In this document: in pieces, positions 26,725 to 35,216 of the stretch
How the letters are laid out: every line of letters starts with the position of its first letter
Numbering within the stretch: the stretch's first letter is position 1
Assembly: GCF_022348165.1 (NCBI RefSeq)
Contig: NZ_JAKRFI010000001.1
Coordinates: 186,001-250,000 of the forward strand
Source of the DNA: Halomonas sp. McH1-25
GTDB lineage: Bacteria > Pseudomonadota > Gammaproteobacteria > Pseudomonadales > Halomonadaceae
Direction: 5' to 3'
DNA: 64,000 nt
Translations under genes and position numbers: made by a program
Notes under the pieces: generated by a model
What the model saw: only the letters and a program-made list of their open reading frames with translations
Database searches by the model: none
What the model was told of the DNA's origin: nothing

Positions 26725-27621
26725 TTAGTCTCCGATCAGAAGGCTGAATAGCTTAATTGCCCCCTCTCTAAAGGCACTAAGCGGAAGGTGTGTTTTGGGA
26801 TCGTAACTGTGGGGCTCATTGAGAGGCTTGTCTTTTGTAGAGGCGGTTATTACCCTTCCCAAATGGTTTTTTCCATGGCTTATTACTTCGCCATCCGAGG
26901 TCGCAAGCTTAGCTAACTCGATGGTTTCTTTGTCAGGCTCAAGAGATTTGTCCTTAACTGAAGATAACTTTTGTTCGAATTTACCAGCGTTCTGGCTGTC
27001 CAGCTTCTCAAGCATTTTTCTATTAAAAGAGCTGGTATTAGCATCAGGGTTTGGTCTTGTTATTTCAATATACAACCTGGACATGAATGAGATGGAAAGA
27101 ACTTCATCAAGTGCACCATGTTTAGCCTGTGGAATGACATGCACTTCTTCAAGATTTGCTATTACATCTTTTTGGCTAAAAATAGTTTCAAATATTCTTT
27201 TTAGAGACGAAACGCCCAGAGACTGACCATCTGTGTTTTTTGATTCGAAGAATAATCTATGTTTGTTTACAAAAAAGATATACTCATATTTTCTAAAGCT
27301 TGGCTTGAGATGTTGGGGTAGCTCTATTTCCTTTTTTAAATCATCGCTAACTGGCTCGTTTGTCTCTGTGTTTAGCCAATCTTCAGTCGGGTCAAAGTCC
27401 ACAAAAGTGTAAATCTGACCTGTAATTACGCGTCTATCATAAAGAGTCTTTTCATGGGTGCTTCCTAACAAAGCATAACGGTTGCCATGATAGTTTACCG
27501 GTTTCTGTAAACTGATAGCTCTCTCAAATAACTGCACATACGAATCAGGCGAGTGTGGGTGAGTTTTGATATTTAAGCCTGAGATTCTGATGGTTTTTAG
27601 CACTGGCCTTGTCCCTTGCAT
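26725..27621 (-). CDS. DUF4747 family protein
   Basis: 298 residues. The opening block ISGLNIKTHPHSPDSYVQLF, then ISLQKPVNYHGNRYALLG, ITGQIYTFVDFDPTEDWLN and LKPSFRKYEYIFFVNKHRLFFES are family landmarks that I recognise as DUF4747. Later it has YIEITRPNPDANTSSFNRKMLEKLDSQNAGKFEQ, and it closes with a segment rich in Ser/Lys. It is soluble. Function is unknown in the family. AT-rich composition and the tight link to a membrane protein suggest an acquired two-gene cassette. The ATG at 27621 has only a weak ribosome-binding site. Confidence 0.75.
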   Translation of the reverse strand: MQGTRPVLKTIRISGLNIKTHPHSPDSYVQLFERAISLQKPVNYHGNRYALLGSTHEKTLYDRRVITGQIYTFVDFDPTEDWLNTETNEPVSDDLKKEIELPQHLKPSFRKYEYIFFVNKHRLFFESKNTDGQSLGVSSLKRIFETIFSQKDVIANLEEVHVIPQAKHGALDEVLSISFMSRLYIEITRPNPDANTSSFNRKMLEKLDSQNAGKFEQKLSSVKDKSLEPDKETIELAKLATSDGEVISHGKNHLGRVITASTKDKPLNEPHSYDPKTHLPLSAFREGAIKLFSLLIGD

Positions 27622-27690
27622 TTTTGGTATGACGAAGCCAATATTATCTTATGGCTCAATTTGCCTCTAGGCGTAATGCGCAACGCATCC

Positions 27691-28659
27691 TTAATGCGAG
27701 ACGGTCAATGGAGCGGTTACAGTCAAATCTGACCTCGTTGGAGGAATAAGGGGCACATTACCTCCCAGCCCCTCGACCAGCATGTCGATCGCGCCACCCA
27801 GCGCGCCGACCATCAGCGCGAAGTCCGTCTCAAGCCGCAGGACAGGATCGTCGCCATCATCGGTCTGGCTGGCCTCATCGAGGAGAGCGTCGGCAAACCT
27901 CAGGCCCTTCAGAGCCAGGTCATCGCCCAGTACAAGCGACACCTGTTCGTCGATAGTCATTGCCAGGCGCGTGACTTGCCGGCCGGCATCCAGGCAGACA
28001 TGAACTTCTTCGCCGTCAAGATCCAGTTGCTTGCCCCGAACGACACTCTCGTCGCCACTGACTGCCTTGATCTCCACCTGGTTGCCCAAGGACAGCCAGG
28101 CAGGGCGCTTTTCCGGTTCATTGAGCCATTCCGTCATGGCCCGGCTGGGCGTCGTCTTCGTGGCCAACGGTGTGACTTTCAGGCTACCCAATGTCTGCCG
28201 CAGCAAGTCGAGTACGTCCTCAGCACGCTTGCGGCTGGAGGCATTCACGGCGATCAGGTTGCGCGAGCTGTCCCACCACAGATCGAAGCGCCACGAGCGC
28301 ACGAAGGCGCGGGGCAAGAACTCTTCATAAACCTGCTCTTTCAGCGCCTGCTTTTCCTTCCGGCGAAGCGGGCGGCCTTCTGCCTGCTCGATCTCGGCGG
28401 CACGCGCCTCGACTTCTTCCTTGACCACCGAGGCGGGCAACAGCCGCTCCTGCCGCTGCGCCGACAACAGGCGCTGACCGTTCACTTGATGGACGAAGGC
28501 CTCGCTGCCGCGCCCGGCCGGAGCAACCCAGCCCATGCGCTTGGCTTCGGCACTGCCCAGCGGGCGGAAGGCCTGTTCTTGGAGCGCTTCGTTCAGGACG
28601 GGCAGGGCGAGGGCGACCGCGTCATGGACGCGGTAGAGGTGTAGGGTCTTGAACCACAT
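27691..28659 (-). CDS. rdgC: RdgC-like recombination-associated protein
   Basis: Ring-forming double-strand DNA-binding protein that limits RecA access. The start MWFKTLHLYRVHD and FRPLGSAEAKRMGWVAP, the helical EAEIEQAEGRPLRRKEKQALKEQV region and the end DFALMVGALGGAIDMLVEGLGG are typical RdgC. Length 322 is close to the usual 300. Two unusual internal features are the extra acidic loop DEASQTDDGDDPV and the C-terminal extension. In a prophage with its own RecT/exonuclease it may tune host recombination. Confidence 0.88.
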   Translation of the reverse strand: MWFKTLHLYRVHDAVALALPVLNEALQEQAFRPLGSAEAKRMGWVAPAGRGSEAFVHQVNGQRLLSAQRQERLLPASVVKEEVEARAAEIEQAEGRPLRRKEKQALKEQVYEEFLPRAFVRSWRFDLWWDSSRNLIAVNASSRKRAEDVLDLLRQTLGSLKVTPLATKTTPSRAMTEWLNEPEKRPAWLSLGNQVEIKAVSGDESVVRGKQLDLDGEEVHVCLDAGRQVTRLAMTIDEQVSLVLGDDLALKGLRFADALLDEASQTDDGDDPVLRLETDFALMVGALGGAIDMLVEGLGGNVPLIPPTRSDLTVTAPLTVSH

Positions 28660-28673
28660 GGTTAGGCCTCCAA

Positions 28674-28705
28674 AAATAAAAAAAGGCCGCCTTGTTTGGC
28701 AGCCT
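28674..28705 (-). terminator. Intrinsic terminator of the Xre-ImmA pair
   Basis: On the reverse strand an imperfect stem AAGGCTGCC / GGCGGCCTT is followed by a long T-run (TTTTTTTATTTTT). It lies 22 bases beyond the stop of the Xre-ImmA gene and before rdgC. Confidence 0.75.
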
Positions 28706-28726
28706 TCATATTAAAATGAAGAGGAA

Positions 28727-29836
28727 TTAAACGAGCTTTAGATTTGGTCTGCGTATCTTATGGTCGTTGCGAATAAGATCTTCTTCAACAACATCTGATA
28801 TTACCACTCTGAGCAGACTTGGTTGAACACCAAGGGCACTTGCGACGTCATTGAATCCTAGCCCGTGATGATTGGATAAGACTTCGAAAGATTTGGATAG
28901 CAAGTCGGCACGCTCTTTTTCCACCAAATCATCTTCGTCTTCTTTTTTGCTTTGGCGAGTATTTTTCAAGAATATTACACCACTCTTGTACTGCCGCTCA
29001 TCAATCAATCCGAGCACCTTTGCTCTATAAAGAATGGCTGCTTTGGAAACTCCAAAAGCCATCTTGATATCTACGATGCAATGCCAGTCAAGGCTTCTTC
29101 CCCGAGTTTTGAATACCTTGGCGAAGGTAGACCGTGGAAGAAGAAACGCCGATGCCAGCCTATTGGCTTCGGTCTCAGTTTTACGATCTCCGGTCTCTAT
29201 GCCCTCATGAAGTATCAAGTGCGCCATCTCATGAGCAATATCGAACCGCTGCCTGAAAGGGCTTTCTTTAGCATCATTTCTAACTATAATTGGCCTTATC
29301 GACGGTATCGATAGAGCATCAACTTCTTGCGATGCATCACGGAAAAAAGTAACTAATGCGCCTGCATGCTCTACAACCTTGACCATATTATCTATAGGGC
29401 CAAGCCCTAAGCCCCAATAGAGACGAGACTTTTCGGCAGCACGCTCGATCTCTTCGGGAGTTGAAGCTCCCGAATAGTCTGGAAAGTTGACGTCAGGCAG
29501 GGCTACACGCTCATCAATAAAGCGAGCCAGCTGATCAAATATAGTACCTCTAGCTAGCACTTTTAATTTGGTGCTAACCTTGGTAGAAGCCAAGCTTCTG
29601 AAGTGAGCTTGGTCCTCTGTCAATGCAGGGCCAGCTGGAGAGCAAAAAAAATCAGGGGTAACATTTAGAGAATGCGCCAAACTCTCTAGCACGTCCCGAG
29701 AAACGCTGCTGGCTTTTCCGGTTTCAAGTTGAGAGACATATTGCCTAGATCTCTCTATGTCTTCCGCAACCTGGCCAAGAGTTTTACCCCAATAATGTCT
29801 CGCTAGCCTAAGTTTGCTTCCTTCAAACTGAGCCAT
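28727..29836 (-). CDS. Xre-family regulator fused to an ImmA/IrrE metallopeptidase
   Basis: 369 residues. The N-terminal HTH_XRE has LRLARHYWGKTLGQVAEDIERSRQYVSQLETGK; the middle peptidase domain carries the zinc motif FDIAHEMAHLILHEG (HExxH) with downstream EANRLASAFLLP supplying the third Glu; the C-terminus has LGFNDVASALGVQPSLLRVVI. Such proteins act as self-regulated repressors or antitoxins. I chose ATG 29836 (GAAGG six bases upstream), which overlaps the upstream partner by 14 bases; longer in-frame starts reach 29902. AT-rich relative to phage core genes. Confidence 0.88.
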   Translation of the reverse strand: MAQFEGSKLRLARHYWGKTLGQVAEDIERSRQYVSQLETGKASSVSRDVLESLAHSLNVTPDFFCSPAGPALTEDQAHFRSLASTKVSTKLKVLARGTIFDQLARFIDERVALPDVNFPDYSGASTPEEIERAAEKSRLYWGLGLGPIDNMVKVVEHAGALVTFFRDASQEVDALSIPSIRPIIVRNDAKESPFRQRFDIAHEMAHLILHEGIETGDRKTETEANRLASAFLLPRSTFAKVFKTRGRSLDWHCIVDIKMAFGVSKAAILYRAKVLGLIDERQYKSGVIFLKNTRQSKKEDEDDLVEKERADLLSKSFEVLSNHHGLGFNDVASALGVQPSLLRVVISDVVEEDLIRNDHKIRRPNLKLV

Positions 29837-30461
29837 TGTTGCCTTCGATGGTTTCATCGTTCTCACCCGCTTCGGCAGCATTCGGCCTTGGGACAAGTAC
29901 ATGGTCTGGTAATTTTGCAGCCTCTGGGATATCGGCCGTAGTGCTCATGAACGTATTTACGCTGGCGTTATATTGCCATTTTGCATTAACGTCTCTAGAG
30001 CCAAACTTATAATTTATGCAAAACAGGGAGTGCTCATCTTCATCATTCATAGCTTTGCGAACAAAGAACCTCCACAGCCCTGCATGGCCCATAAAGTCCT
30101 CATCGAACAGCGTTAAATTGGTCGTCATTGATTCTGCTTCAGTTAAAGCAGTAGCGAAATATTTTTTTGGCCTCTCTGGATCATCACAGAAGAAACGAAA
30201 GATAGCATTGCCAATGCTAAATTGAATATCATTGCCACGGTGGACGATTCGTAGCCAAGGGAATCGGCTCTCACCTTCTCGAAGCAGAGAATTGCGCAGC
30301 CAAGCCCAGCTTCGGCTCCCTTGAGTGTAGGTGTCATCCAGGGGATGGTTAGTCTCAGCGATGGCTCGCGAGAAGACATCCAGCATATACCTAGCGAGCT
30401 CATTCAAACGCTGCTCGGTCAGTTCTGGGTCAAGCTCCGCAGGGTGGCAAGGCTGATTCAT
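29823..30461 (-). CDS. Unknown partner of the Xre-ImmA gene, 212 residues
   Basis: I do not recognise a family. The protein begins MNQPCHPAELDPELTEQRLNE and has ARYMLDVFSRAIAETNHPLD, WAWLRNSLLREGESRFPWLRI and GHAGLWRFFVRKAMNDEDE. The C-terminal 30 residues are Pro/Ala/Glu rich and probably disordered. It overlaps the following gene by 14 bases, the arrangement expected of a toxin-antitoxin or regulator-target pair. ATG 30461 is preferred to a TTG at 30476. Function not assigned. Confidence 0.7.
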   Translation of the reverse strand: MNQPCHPAELDPELTEQRLNELARYMLDVFSRAIAETNHPLDDTYTQGSRSWAWLRNSLLREGESRFPWLRIVHRGNDIQFSIGNAIFRFFCDDPERPKKYFATALTEAESMTTNLTLFDEDFMGHAGLWRFFVRKAMNDEDEHSLFCINYKFGSRDVNAKWQYNASVNTFMSTTADIPEAAKLPDHVLVPRPNAAEAGENDETIEGNNGSV

Positions 30462-30564
30462 AAGAAATTGTTCCAAAGCAGGGATTTGTAAACCTGATAA
30501 TTGTGCTTTTCCCTGTCTTTGTCAAGTGAGTGTAGGGAAGCTTCTATTATTCGCGCATGGATCT

Positions 30565-30831
30565 TCAGAAGGCCAAGCGCTTCTGCACTTCCCCCGGCTG
30601 ACTCGCCGCCCATTCGATCAGCCCGGCATAGTCCGCGGCTTTGCTGCGATGCTCTGCGATCTCCTCGGGCGAGGCGTTGCGGAGCCTTTCCCAAGCGGCG
30701 GCGGTATTGGTCATGCGCTCATGGTGGCGCTGCCAGCTCTCAAGCAGCCAGGCTCTGCCTTCAGCATCGCTCTCCCTGTATTCGTGCTTGTTGCGTTCGA
30801 TGACTCGCTGCCACTCGATGGCCGTGTGCAT
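30565..30831 (-). CDS. Phage hypothetical protein, 88 residues
   Basis: Starts MHTAIEWQRVIERNKHEYRE seven bases after GGAGG. Mostly helical and charged, ending KAADYAGLIEWAASQPGEVQKRL. A longer in-frame start at 30909 would read through the preceding hairpin and is unlikely. No family recognised. Confidence 0.6.
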   Translation of the reverse strand: MHTAIEWQRVIERNKHEYRESDAEGRAWLLESWQRHHERMTNTAAAWERLRNASPEEIAEHRSKAADYAGLIEWAASQPGEVQKRLAF

Positions 30832-30851
30832 GGCGAAACCTCCAGAACGAG

Positions 30852-30876
30852 AAAGGCCACCGCTTGGGTGGCCTGG
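30852..30876 (-). terminator. Hairpin upstream of the 88-residue gene
   Basis: Stem AGGCCACC / GGTGGCCT with a five-base loop; on the reverse strand it is followed by TTTCTCG. Possible weak terminator or leader hairpin. Confidence 0.45.
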
Positions 30877-30952
30877 CTTTACCGAATAGTTGTTTACTGG
30901 GATATTCATGTGGCGTCGCTAACGAAAACACAGCAGGGGAAAGGTTACTTCC

Positions 30953-31111
30953 ATGGCTAAAGACAACTTCGGCAAAAAGCTTCTTCGAGAGAAGATGATG
31001 GAAGCCAGAGAGCGGTGTGGTTTCGCAGAAATGAACCTTGATGAAATTCCAGACGAAGGATTGGAAATTTTAGAAAAAGAGGCTCGAAAGGAGCTCGAGG
31101 GTAAAGATTAA
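30953..31111 (+). CDS. Small charged protein on the opposite strand, 52 residues
   Basis: Reads MAKDNFGKKLLREKMMEARE then RCGFAEMNLDEIPDEGLEIL and a Lys/Glu end. AGGGGAAAGG lies upstream. The composition is strongly helical and charged, as in real small phage proteins, and it is less GC-rich than its neighbours. It is rightward within an otherwise leftward arm and converges with the next gene. No function known. Confidence 0.5.
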   Translation: MAKDNFGKKLLREKMMEARERCGFAEMNLDEIPDEGLEILEKEARKELEGKD

Positions 31112-31293
31112 GTCTGCCTCAACCGCTTCGCTCGCCGGCGCGCCCTGGCCCTAGCCGCGGCGCGCTGGTGTCGCTTCACGCTGCCACGGCGAGAGGCTGG
31201 CGGCAGGGGCTGAATATGCGGCGTAATGGTGGGCATTGACCATGCCCGGGCAGTAGCGCTGAGCATGGCGTCGATGGCCATCATCATGTTCAT
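31108..31293 (-). CDS. Small basic protein, 61 residues
   Basis: Starts with an ATGA overlap on the stop of the preceding gene (31290), suggesting coupled translation. Sequence MNMMMAIDAMLSATARAWSM followed by a very Arg-rich end (RRGSVKRHQRAAARARARRR). The basic tail could bind nucleic acid. Low complexity means the reading is uncertain. Confidence 0.4.
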   Translation of the reverse strand: MNMMMAIDAMLSATARAWSMPTITPHIQPLPPASRRGSVKRHQRAAARARARRRAKRLRQT

Positions 31294-32021
31294 GCAGCGG
31301 CCCTCGCTTCATCGATCCGCTTGAACTCGACGACCCACACCCAGGGGTTGGCGTCCCATGAGTCGGCACCATTGATCGATTGCCAGAGGAACCGGAAGGC
31401 GCGCCGTGGCTTGTCATGCCAGCTCAGGCCGGCATCCGCTGCTTCCTGCTCACCATGGACGCCCTCGGCCTTGGCATCCGCCTCGCTGATCTCCTGCAGC
31501 CGCTCGACGCGCACGCTGACGATCTCCAGCGTGATGCGCGAGGCCCAGCGGGGCATGTGGATAGAGGGACGGCGCTTCATCCAAGGTGAGCTGTAGCTAT
31601 CGGGACGAAGGAATCGCTGCTGAGGCTGTGGCGTGTCGGCTAGGTATTCGACCTTCTCATGCGTCCAGTAGGACTCGCATTCACCACTGGGCAGCGTAGT
31701 GCTGTCGAGAGATTGCAGTATCCCTTCCCTCACCCAAAGCCGGTCGCCTGGCTCGCCGTAGGGGCATTGGCCGATAGGGATAATCCCTTCCTCGGGATAT
31801 TCGCTGGCATAGCAAAGCCACTCCGGGTCATGCGCTGTGCCGTTATCGTCGAACCAATTGTTGTAGCGGAAGCTGACTTCGCACTCTTCGCCTGGCACGC
31901 CAGCGTGACAGCGGATCAGCTCTTCCACCTTTGGCTTCACCACCCGCCGCGTCTGGGTCTTCCTGCCGTCGAGAATGGCGCGGACCATCTCGCCGTTGAA
32001 CAAGATCGGACGTTCTTTCAT
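31290..32021 (-). CDS. Phage ASCH/PUA-like protein
   Basis: 243 residues beginning MKERPILFNGEMVRAILDGRKTQTRR, the hallmark of a widespread phage family with an ASCH-type RNA-binding fold. Further blocks are GDRLWVREG and MPRWASRITLEIVSVRVERLQEISEADAKAEGV, followed by FRFLWQSINGADSWDANPWVWVVEF, all typical. Role in phages is not established. It overlaps both neighbours by 4 bases, so it is part of one leftward operon from 33333 to 31108. Confidence 0.8.
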   Translation of the reverse strand: MKERPILFNGEMVRAILDGRKTQTRRVVKPKVEELIRCHAGVPGEECEVSFRYNNWFDDNGTAHDPEWLCYASEYPEEGIIPIGQCPYGEPGDRLWVREGILQSLDSTTLPSGECESYWTHEKVEYLADTPQPQQRFLRPDSYSSPWMKRRPSIHMPRWASRITLEIVSVRVERLQEISEADAKAEGVHGEQEAADAGLSWHDKPRRAFRFLWQSINGADSWDANPWVWVVEFKRIDEARAAA

Positions 32022-33103
32022 GCGGCCGCCTCCGCTTCATCGAGGGGAATGATCCTGCTCAGGCTGTCTTCTAGGCTGCCGTCTTTCGGACGAAAGCGCC
32101 CAAGCTCATCCCATGTGAACTTGCCGGCTTCGACAGGATTGCTGGTGTAGCCGCAGGCGCCGGGGCGGTGGTAGACGCCGTGCCCCTTGTGCCAGATCAG
32201 GTAGAGCGGCTCGGGCTGGGGAAACAGGATCTGCTTCAGCGTCTCGGCGCGCTTGAAGTCCATCGCATTGACAGCCTTCGCCATCTCACCCTCGAGCCGC
32301 TTGCGACGAAGATCCTCGTTGCGCTTACGGCGCAAATCGCCCGGGCTATCAACGTAAATACTGAAGCTGGCTTCGTTGCTCACCCCGTACTTGCCGCTGA
32401 CAACCCACCACATGTTATTGATGTTGTAGTAGGCGATACCGGTGTTCATTCGGCCTTTCCGGTCGGTGAAGAAGACCCGTTGGCCGTGCTCGATCAGCTT
32501 TCCATCGGCGGACTTTCTGTTGCAGTCGCTGATCTTGTAGGCGCTGGTGTCGCCCTTGAAATGCCAACTGGTACGCCAACACGCTTCGACCCACTCCATC
32601 GCGGTCAATGCACCCGGCCCGCGATTCTCGTTGCGGCCATCGTTTTTGGCGTCTTTGAACTCGTAGCCGAAGAAAATATTGCACAAGTAGGTGCGCAGAC
32701 GGCGGCGTGTGCGCTCCATTTCCAGCCACAGCAGGTAGGGCATCCGCTTCTCTTTGCCGAAGTCGTAGCGCCCTCCGTTCGGGTTCTCGCCATTGGCCAC
32801 GTCCTGCCACATTTCGAACTTGATGCAGCGCCCCGAGATGTCCAAGAAGCCTTGCAGGTCGCCCTTGCGGCAGTATCGGTGTTTCTCGGCAAACCGCCTG
32901 CCATACTGCTCGACCATCTCGGCAGGCACTTCAGTCTTCCAGCCAAGGCGGCGAAGCTGCTGAGCCACGCGTAAGAAAACGTCCTTCTTGAACTGGCGCT
33001 CCCATGCTTGCCATTGCAGAGTGTCGCGACGTACTGGATCCTCCCAGACGTTTAGACTGGCGTCGCCGAAGCTCACAGTGCCGGTTCGGTTTACCGTGCT
33101 CAT
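32018..33103 (-). CDS. Phage hypothetical protein, 361 residues
   Basis: Begins MSTVNRTGTVSFGDASLNVW at an ATGA overlap, with AGGAGG just upstream. It has WKTEVPAEMVEQYGRRFAEKHRYCRKGDLQGFLDISGRCIKFEMWQD, suggestive of a DNA- or RNA-related fold, and a UvrB/UvrC-motif-like helix (LEGEMAKAVNAMDFKRAETLKQ) at about residue 280. A short WHKGHGVYHRPGACGYTSNP segment follows. I do not recognise a named family. Located in the early leftward operon. Confidence 0.65.
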   Translation of the reverse strand: MSTVNRTGTVSFGDASLNVWEDPVRRDTLQWQAWERQFKKDVFLRVAQQLRRLGWKTEVPAEMVEQYGRRFAEKHRYCRKGDLQGFLDISGRCIKFEMWQDVANGENPNGGRYDFGKEKRMPYLLWLEMERTRRRLRTYLCNIFFGYEFKDAKNDGRNENRGPGALTAMEWVEACWRTSWHFKGDTSAYKISDCNRKSADGKLIEHGQRVFFTDRKGRMNTGIAYYNINNMWWVVSGKYGVSNEASFSIYVDSPGDLRRKRNEDLRRKRLEGEMAKAVNAMDFKRAETLKQILFPQPEPLYLIWHKGHGVYHRPGACGYTSNPVEAGKFTWDELGRFRPKDGSLEDSLSRIIPLDEAEAAA

Positions 33104-33333
33104 GATGCCTCCTTGTCCGAATGCCCGGCGCACGAGCCGTCCGGGTTTTGGTTATCGCATGGCCCCGCCACGAGGTTGGTGATGCCTTTGCTGAGCATGT
33201 CGCGTAGCTCTGCCCGGGCTCCGTCTGCGCCGCCTGGGTGCGTGATCGTTTCCATCAACCGCTTATCGGACAGCTTCAGCAGGTAACCGACCGGCATGTG
33301 TATGTGCCACGTCGTTTTGGTGCGGGGATGCAT
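33100..33333 (-). CDS. Phage hypothetical protein, 77 residues
   Basis: ATG at 33333 (five bases after GGAGG) gives MHPRTKTTWHIHMPVGYLLK, ending GPCDNQNPDGSCAGHSDKEAS. The mid-part HPGGADGARAELRDMLSKGI is helical. Overlaps the next gene by 4 bases. No function recognised. Confidence 0.6.
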   Translation of the reverse strand: MHPRTKTTWHIHMPVGYLLKLSDKRLMETITHPGGADGARAELRDMLSKGITNLVAGPCDNQNPDGSCAGHSDKEAS

Positions 33334-33350
33334 AACCACCTCCAGAAACG

Positions 33351-33376
33351 AAAAGCCCCGCCGGACTGGCAGGGCC
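33351..33376 (-). terminator. Intrinsic terminator in the leftward operon
   Basis: Reverse strand: GCCCTGCC / GGCGGGGC stem with loop AGTCC, followed by TTTTCG. The loop and 5' arm are the same as in the terminator at 48518. It lies between the recombination operon and the 33333 gene. Confidence 0.6.
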
Positions 33377-33582
33377 TGAGAATGAAAGCCGCGTGACGGG
33401 CGGCGCCGGTCTGCGCCCTCGACCTCCCGCTAGGCGGTGGACTCATCCCTACTGCAATAGGGGTAGAGCCGGAGAGTTGGCCAAATCGCAGACTGCCGTT
33501 CGGTTATTGGTACAGTTGAACCCTCCGCCGGGCCCCACCGAGGCTGGCTGCACTGGGTAACAGCGGGATGTTTCGAAAGGGG

Positions 33583-34164
33583 TTACGCCGCCTGGCGTTT
33601 CTGTGCCCGCTGGCGTCGCGCCCACAGACTGCGAAGCCTGGCTCGGCGCTCAACGGCATTTCTGCGCATGGCCCAACGGACCTCTGCCGGCATGGCAGCG
33701 ATCCTTTTATGTACCCAGTGGCCCGACGCTGTGATGTCATGGGCCTTGAGACGACGAACGATCGCAGGCACGCACAAGCGCTCGACCTCGATCATGTCGC
33801 GGATCATGGCATCCACGCGCTCGCCGTAGTCGTAACTGCCGGGATGGGGCCGGTCATGGCTGCGCAGCCCTAGGCGCTCACTGGCGCCGCGGACGCTGGC
33901 CTCGCTTCGACCCATGAGCCGACCTATCTCGGCATAGGTGTGCCGCTTCAGATAGAGCGCTTCCAGGTGGTCGTAATCGGCACGCGACCAGGGCGTGCCA
34001 ATCACTCGTGTTGCTGGATCCATGAGCCGGTAGCGCAGGGCAGCGCTACGCACGCTGCCTTGTGATCGACCCATTTCCTTGCCAGCTTCAGCGTAAGTCA
34101 GACCCTGCTCGAGCAATCGGGTCAGCTTATCGAGCTCGTCGCTCAACCAGGTTTTGCTAGCCAT
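33583..34164 (-). CDS. Multi-HTH (SANT/Myb-like) phage DNA-binding protein
   Basis: 193 residues with three helix-turn-helix units: LSDELDKLTRLLEQGLTYAEAGKEMGRSQGSVRSAALRY, WSRADYDHLEALYLKRHTYAEIGRLMGRSEASVRGASERL, and VDAMIRDMIEVERLCVPAIVRRLKAHDI. Basic C-terminal tail (RRARLRSLWARRQRAQKRQ). The repeated W/YxxEIGxxMGRSxxSVR pattern is common in phage transcription or terminase-type binders. It starts 8 bases after the recT stop and probably regulates or organises phage DNA. Confidence 0.7.
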   Translation of the reverse strand: MASKTWLSDELDKLTRLLEQGLTYAEAGKEMGRSQGSVRSAALRYRLMDPATRVIGTPWSRADYDHLEALYLKRHTYAEIGRLMGRSEASVRGASERLGLRSHDRPHPGSYDYGERVDAMIRDMIEVERLCVPAIVRRLKAHDITASGHWVHKRIAAMPAEVRWAMRRNAVERRARLRSLWARRQRAQKRQAA

Positions 34165-34172
34165 GGGCTACC

Positions 34173-35216
34173 TCACTGTTTGGCTGCGGCAGCCTTTTTC
34201 AGCGCTGCGACGCGACCCTTGTAAGCTTCATTGACCACGCCACGGTCTTCTTCAGGCACATGGCGAGCCAAGTCGATGGCCTCGGCCAGCTCGTCGGGCG
34301 TGGTGGCTTTCTGAATCTGGTCGCAGACGTAGGCGCAGGTGATCACGCCGCCGGGGCCGGCTTCCTGTTGCTCGGACTCTGCCTGTGGCTCAGGCTGGGC
34401 TTCGGGTTGTGGCTCAGACTCCTGCCGCGCCTTGCGCTTCTCGGCCAGCTTGCTGCCCACCCGAGAGGCGGTGTTGCGCTGATGGCTGACTTGGCGAGGG
34501 GCATCCGGTTGCGGAGTGATGTCACGCTCACCGGCAGCAGCGCCGTAGCCCTCCATCTCATCAGGCGTATATACCCCGAGGATGACGTCAGGTGTGTAGA
34601 GCCGCGCCCAGCGCTTGATGGCCAGGTAGGCGAGCTGCTGCTTGGGATCGCTTGCCCAGAGCGTGGAGTTGCGTGTCTGTGCCTGGGTGAGCAGCAGCTC
34701 GAGTACACGCGGATATTCCTCGCCCTTGATCGTCGCCCACACGCGCACGCCGAGACCGACTTCATCTTCTGGCTTCCAGCCCGGCGCCTTGTATGACTTG
34801 CCGCCATTACCTTGCTTCTCGACGAACTTGCCCAGAACGTTTTCCCACGGCCCAAACCATTCGTACTGCAGGCGGCCGGTCGTCGGGGCCATGGTGGTAA
34901 TTACCGCGTTGACCAGCTGTGCCTCATAGCCCAGCGTGCCGTTGACGGTGTGTGTCTTCTGGGCAACAGCAAACGGGTTCATACGCCACTGTGCCGCCTG
35001 CATGACCACCGCCATACAGTCGCCGGCGTTACCCTGCAGGTGCTGCGGTACCGTGGACTTGCCGCTGGCCATGACCTGGGCAAGGTTGTAAAGCTGAGAC
35101 ATGGCGTTGTGGTTGAACAGGAGGTGCTGCATGTCCTCCTGAGTCTGAACGGCGGGGGCTGTTGCCTGCTGGCCTTCGGTCGGCGCCTGGAACTGGGCGA
35201 TATTCTGTTGAGTCAT
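34173..35216 (-). CDS. recT: RecT-family single-strand annealing protein
   Basis: Anneals complementary single strands made by the partner exonuclease. The core NAMSQLYNLAQVMASGKSTVPQHLQGNAGDCMAVVMQAAQWRMNPFAVAQKTH and GTLGYEAQLVNAVI are classical RecT. The catalytic fold continues to AIKRWARLYTPDVILGVYTPDEMEG. The C-terminus has a Gln/Glu-rich linker and a small helical tail, perhaps for SSB contact. Translation is coupled to the exonuclease by ATGA. Part of the PL operon. Confidence 0.93.
   Translation of the reverse strand: MTQQNIAQFQAPTEGQQATAPAVQTQEDMQHLLFNHNAMSQLYNLAQVMASGKSTVPQHLQGNAGDCMAVVMQAAQWRMNPFAVAQKTHTVNGTLGYEAQLVNAVITTMAPTTGRLQYEWFGPWENVLGKFVEKQGNGGKSYKAPGWKPEDEVGLGVRVWATIKGEEYPRVLELLLTQAQTRNSTLWASDPKQQLAYLAIKRWARLYTPDVILGVYTPDEMEGYGAAAGERDITPQPDAPRQVSHQRNTASRVGSKLAEKRKARQESEPQPEAQPEPQAESEQQEAGPGGVITCAYVCDQIQKATTPDELAEAIDLARHVPEEDRGVVNEAYKGRVAALKKAAAAKQ

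Noticed and set aside
31151-31417. 88-codon reverse frame inside the ASCH-like gene
   Set aside because: It overlaps the ASCH-like gene extensively and lacks a start site.
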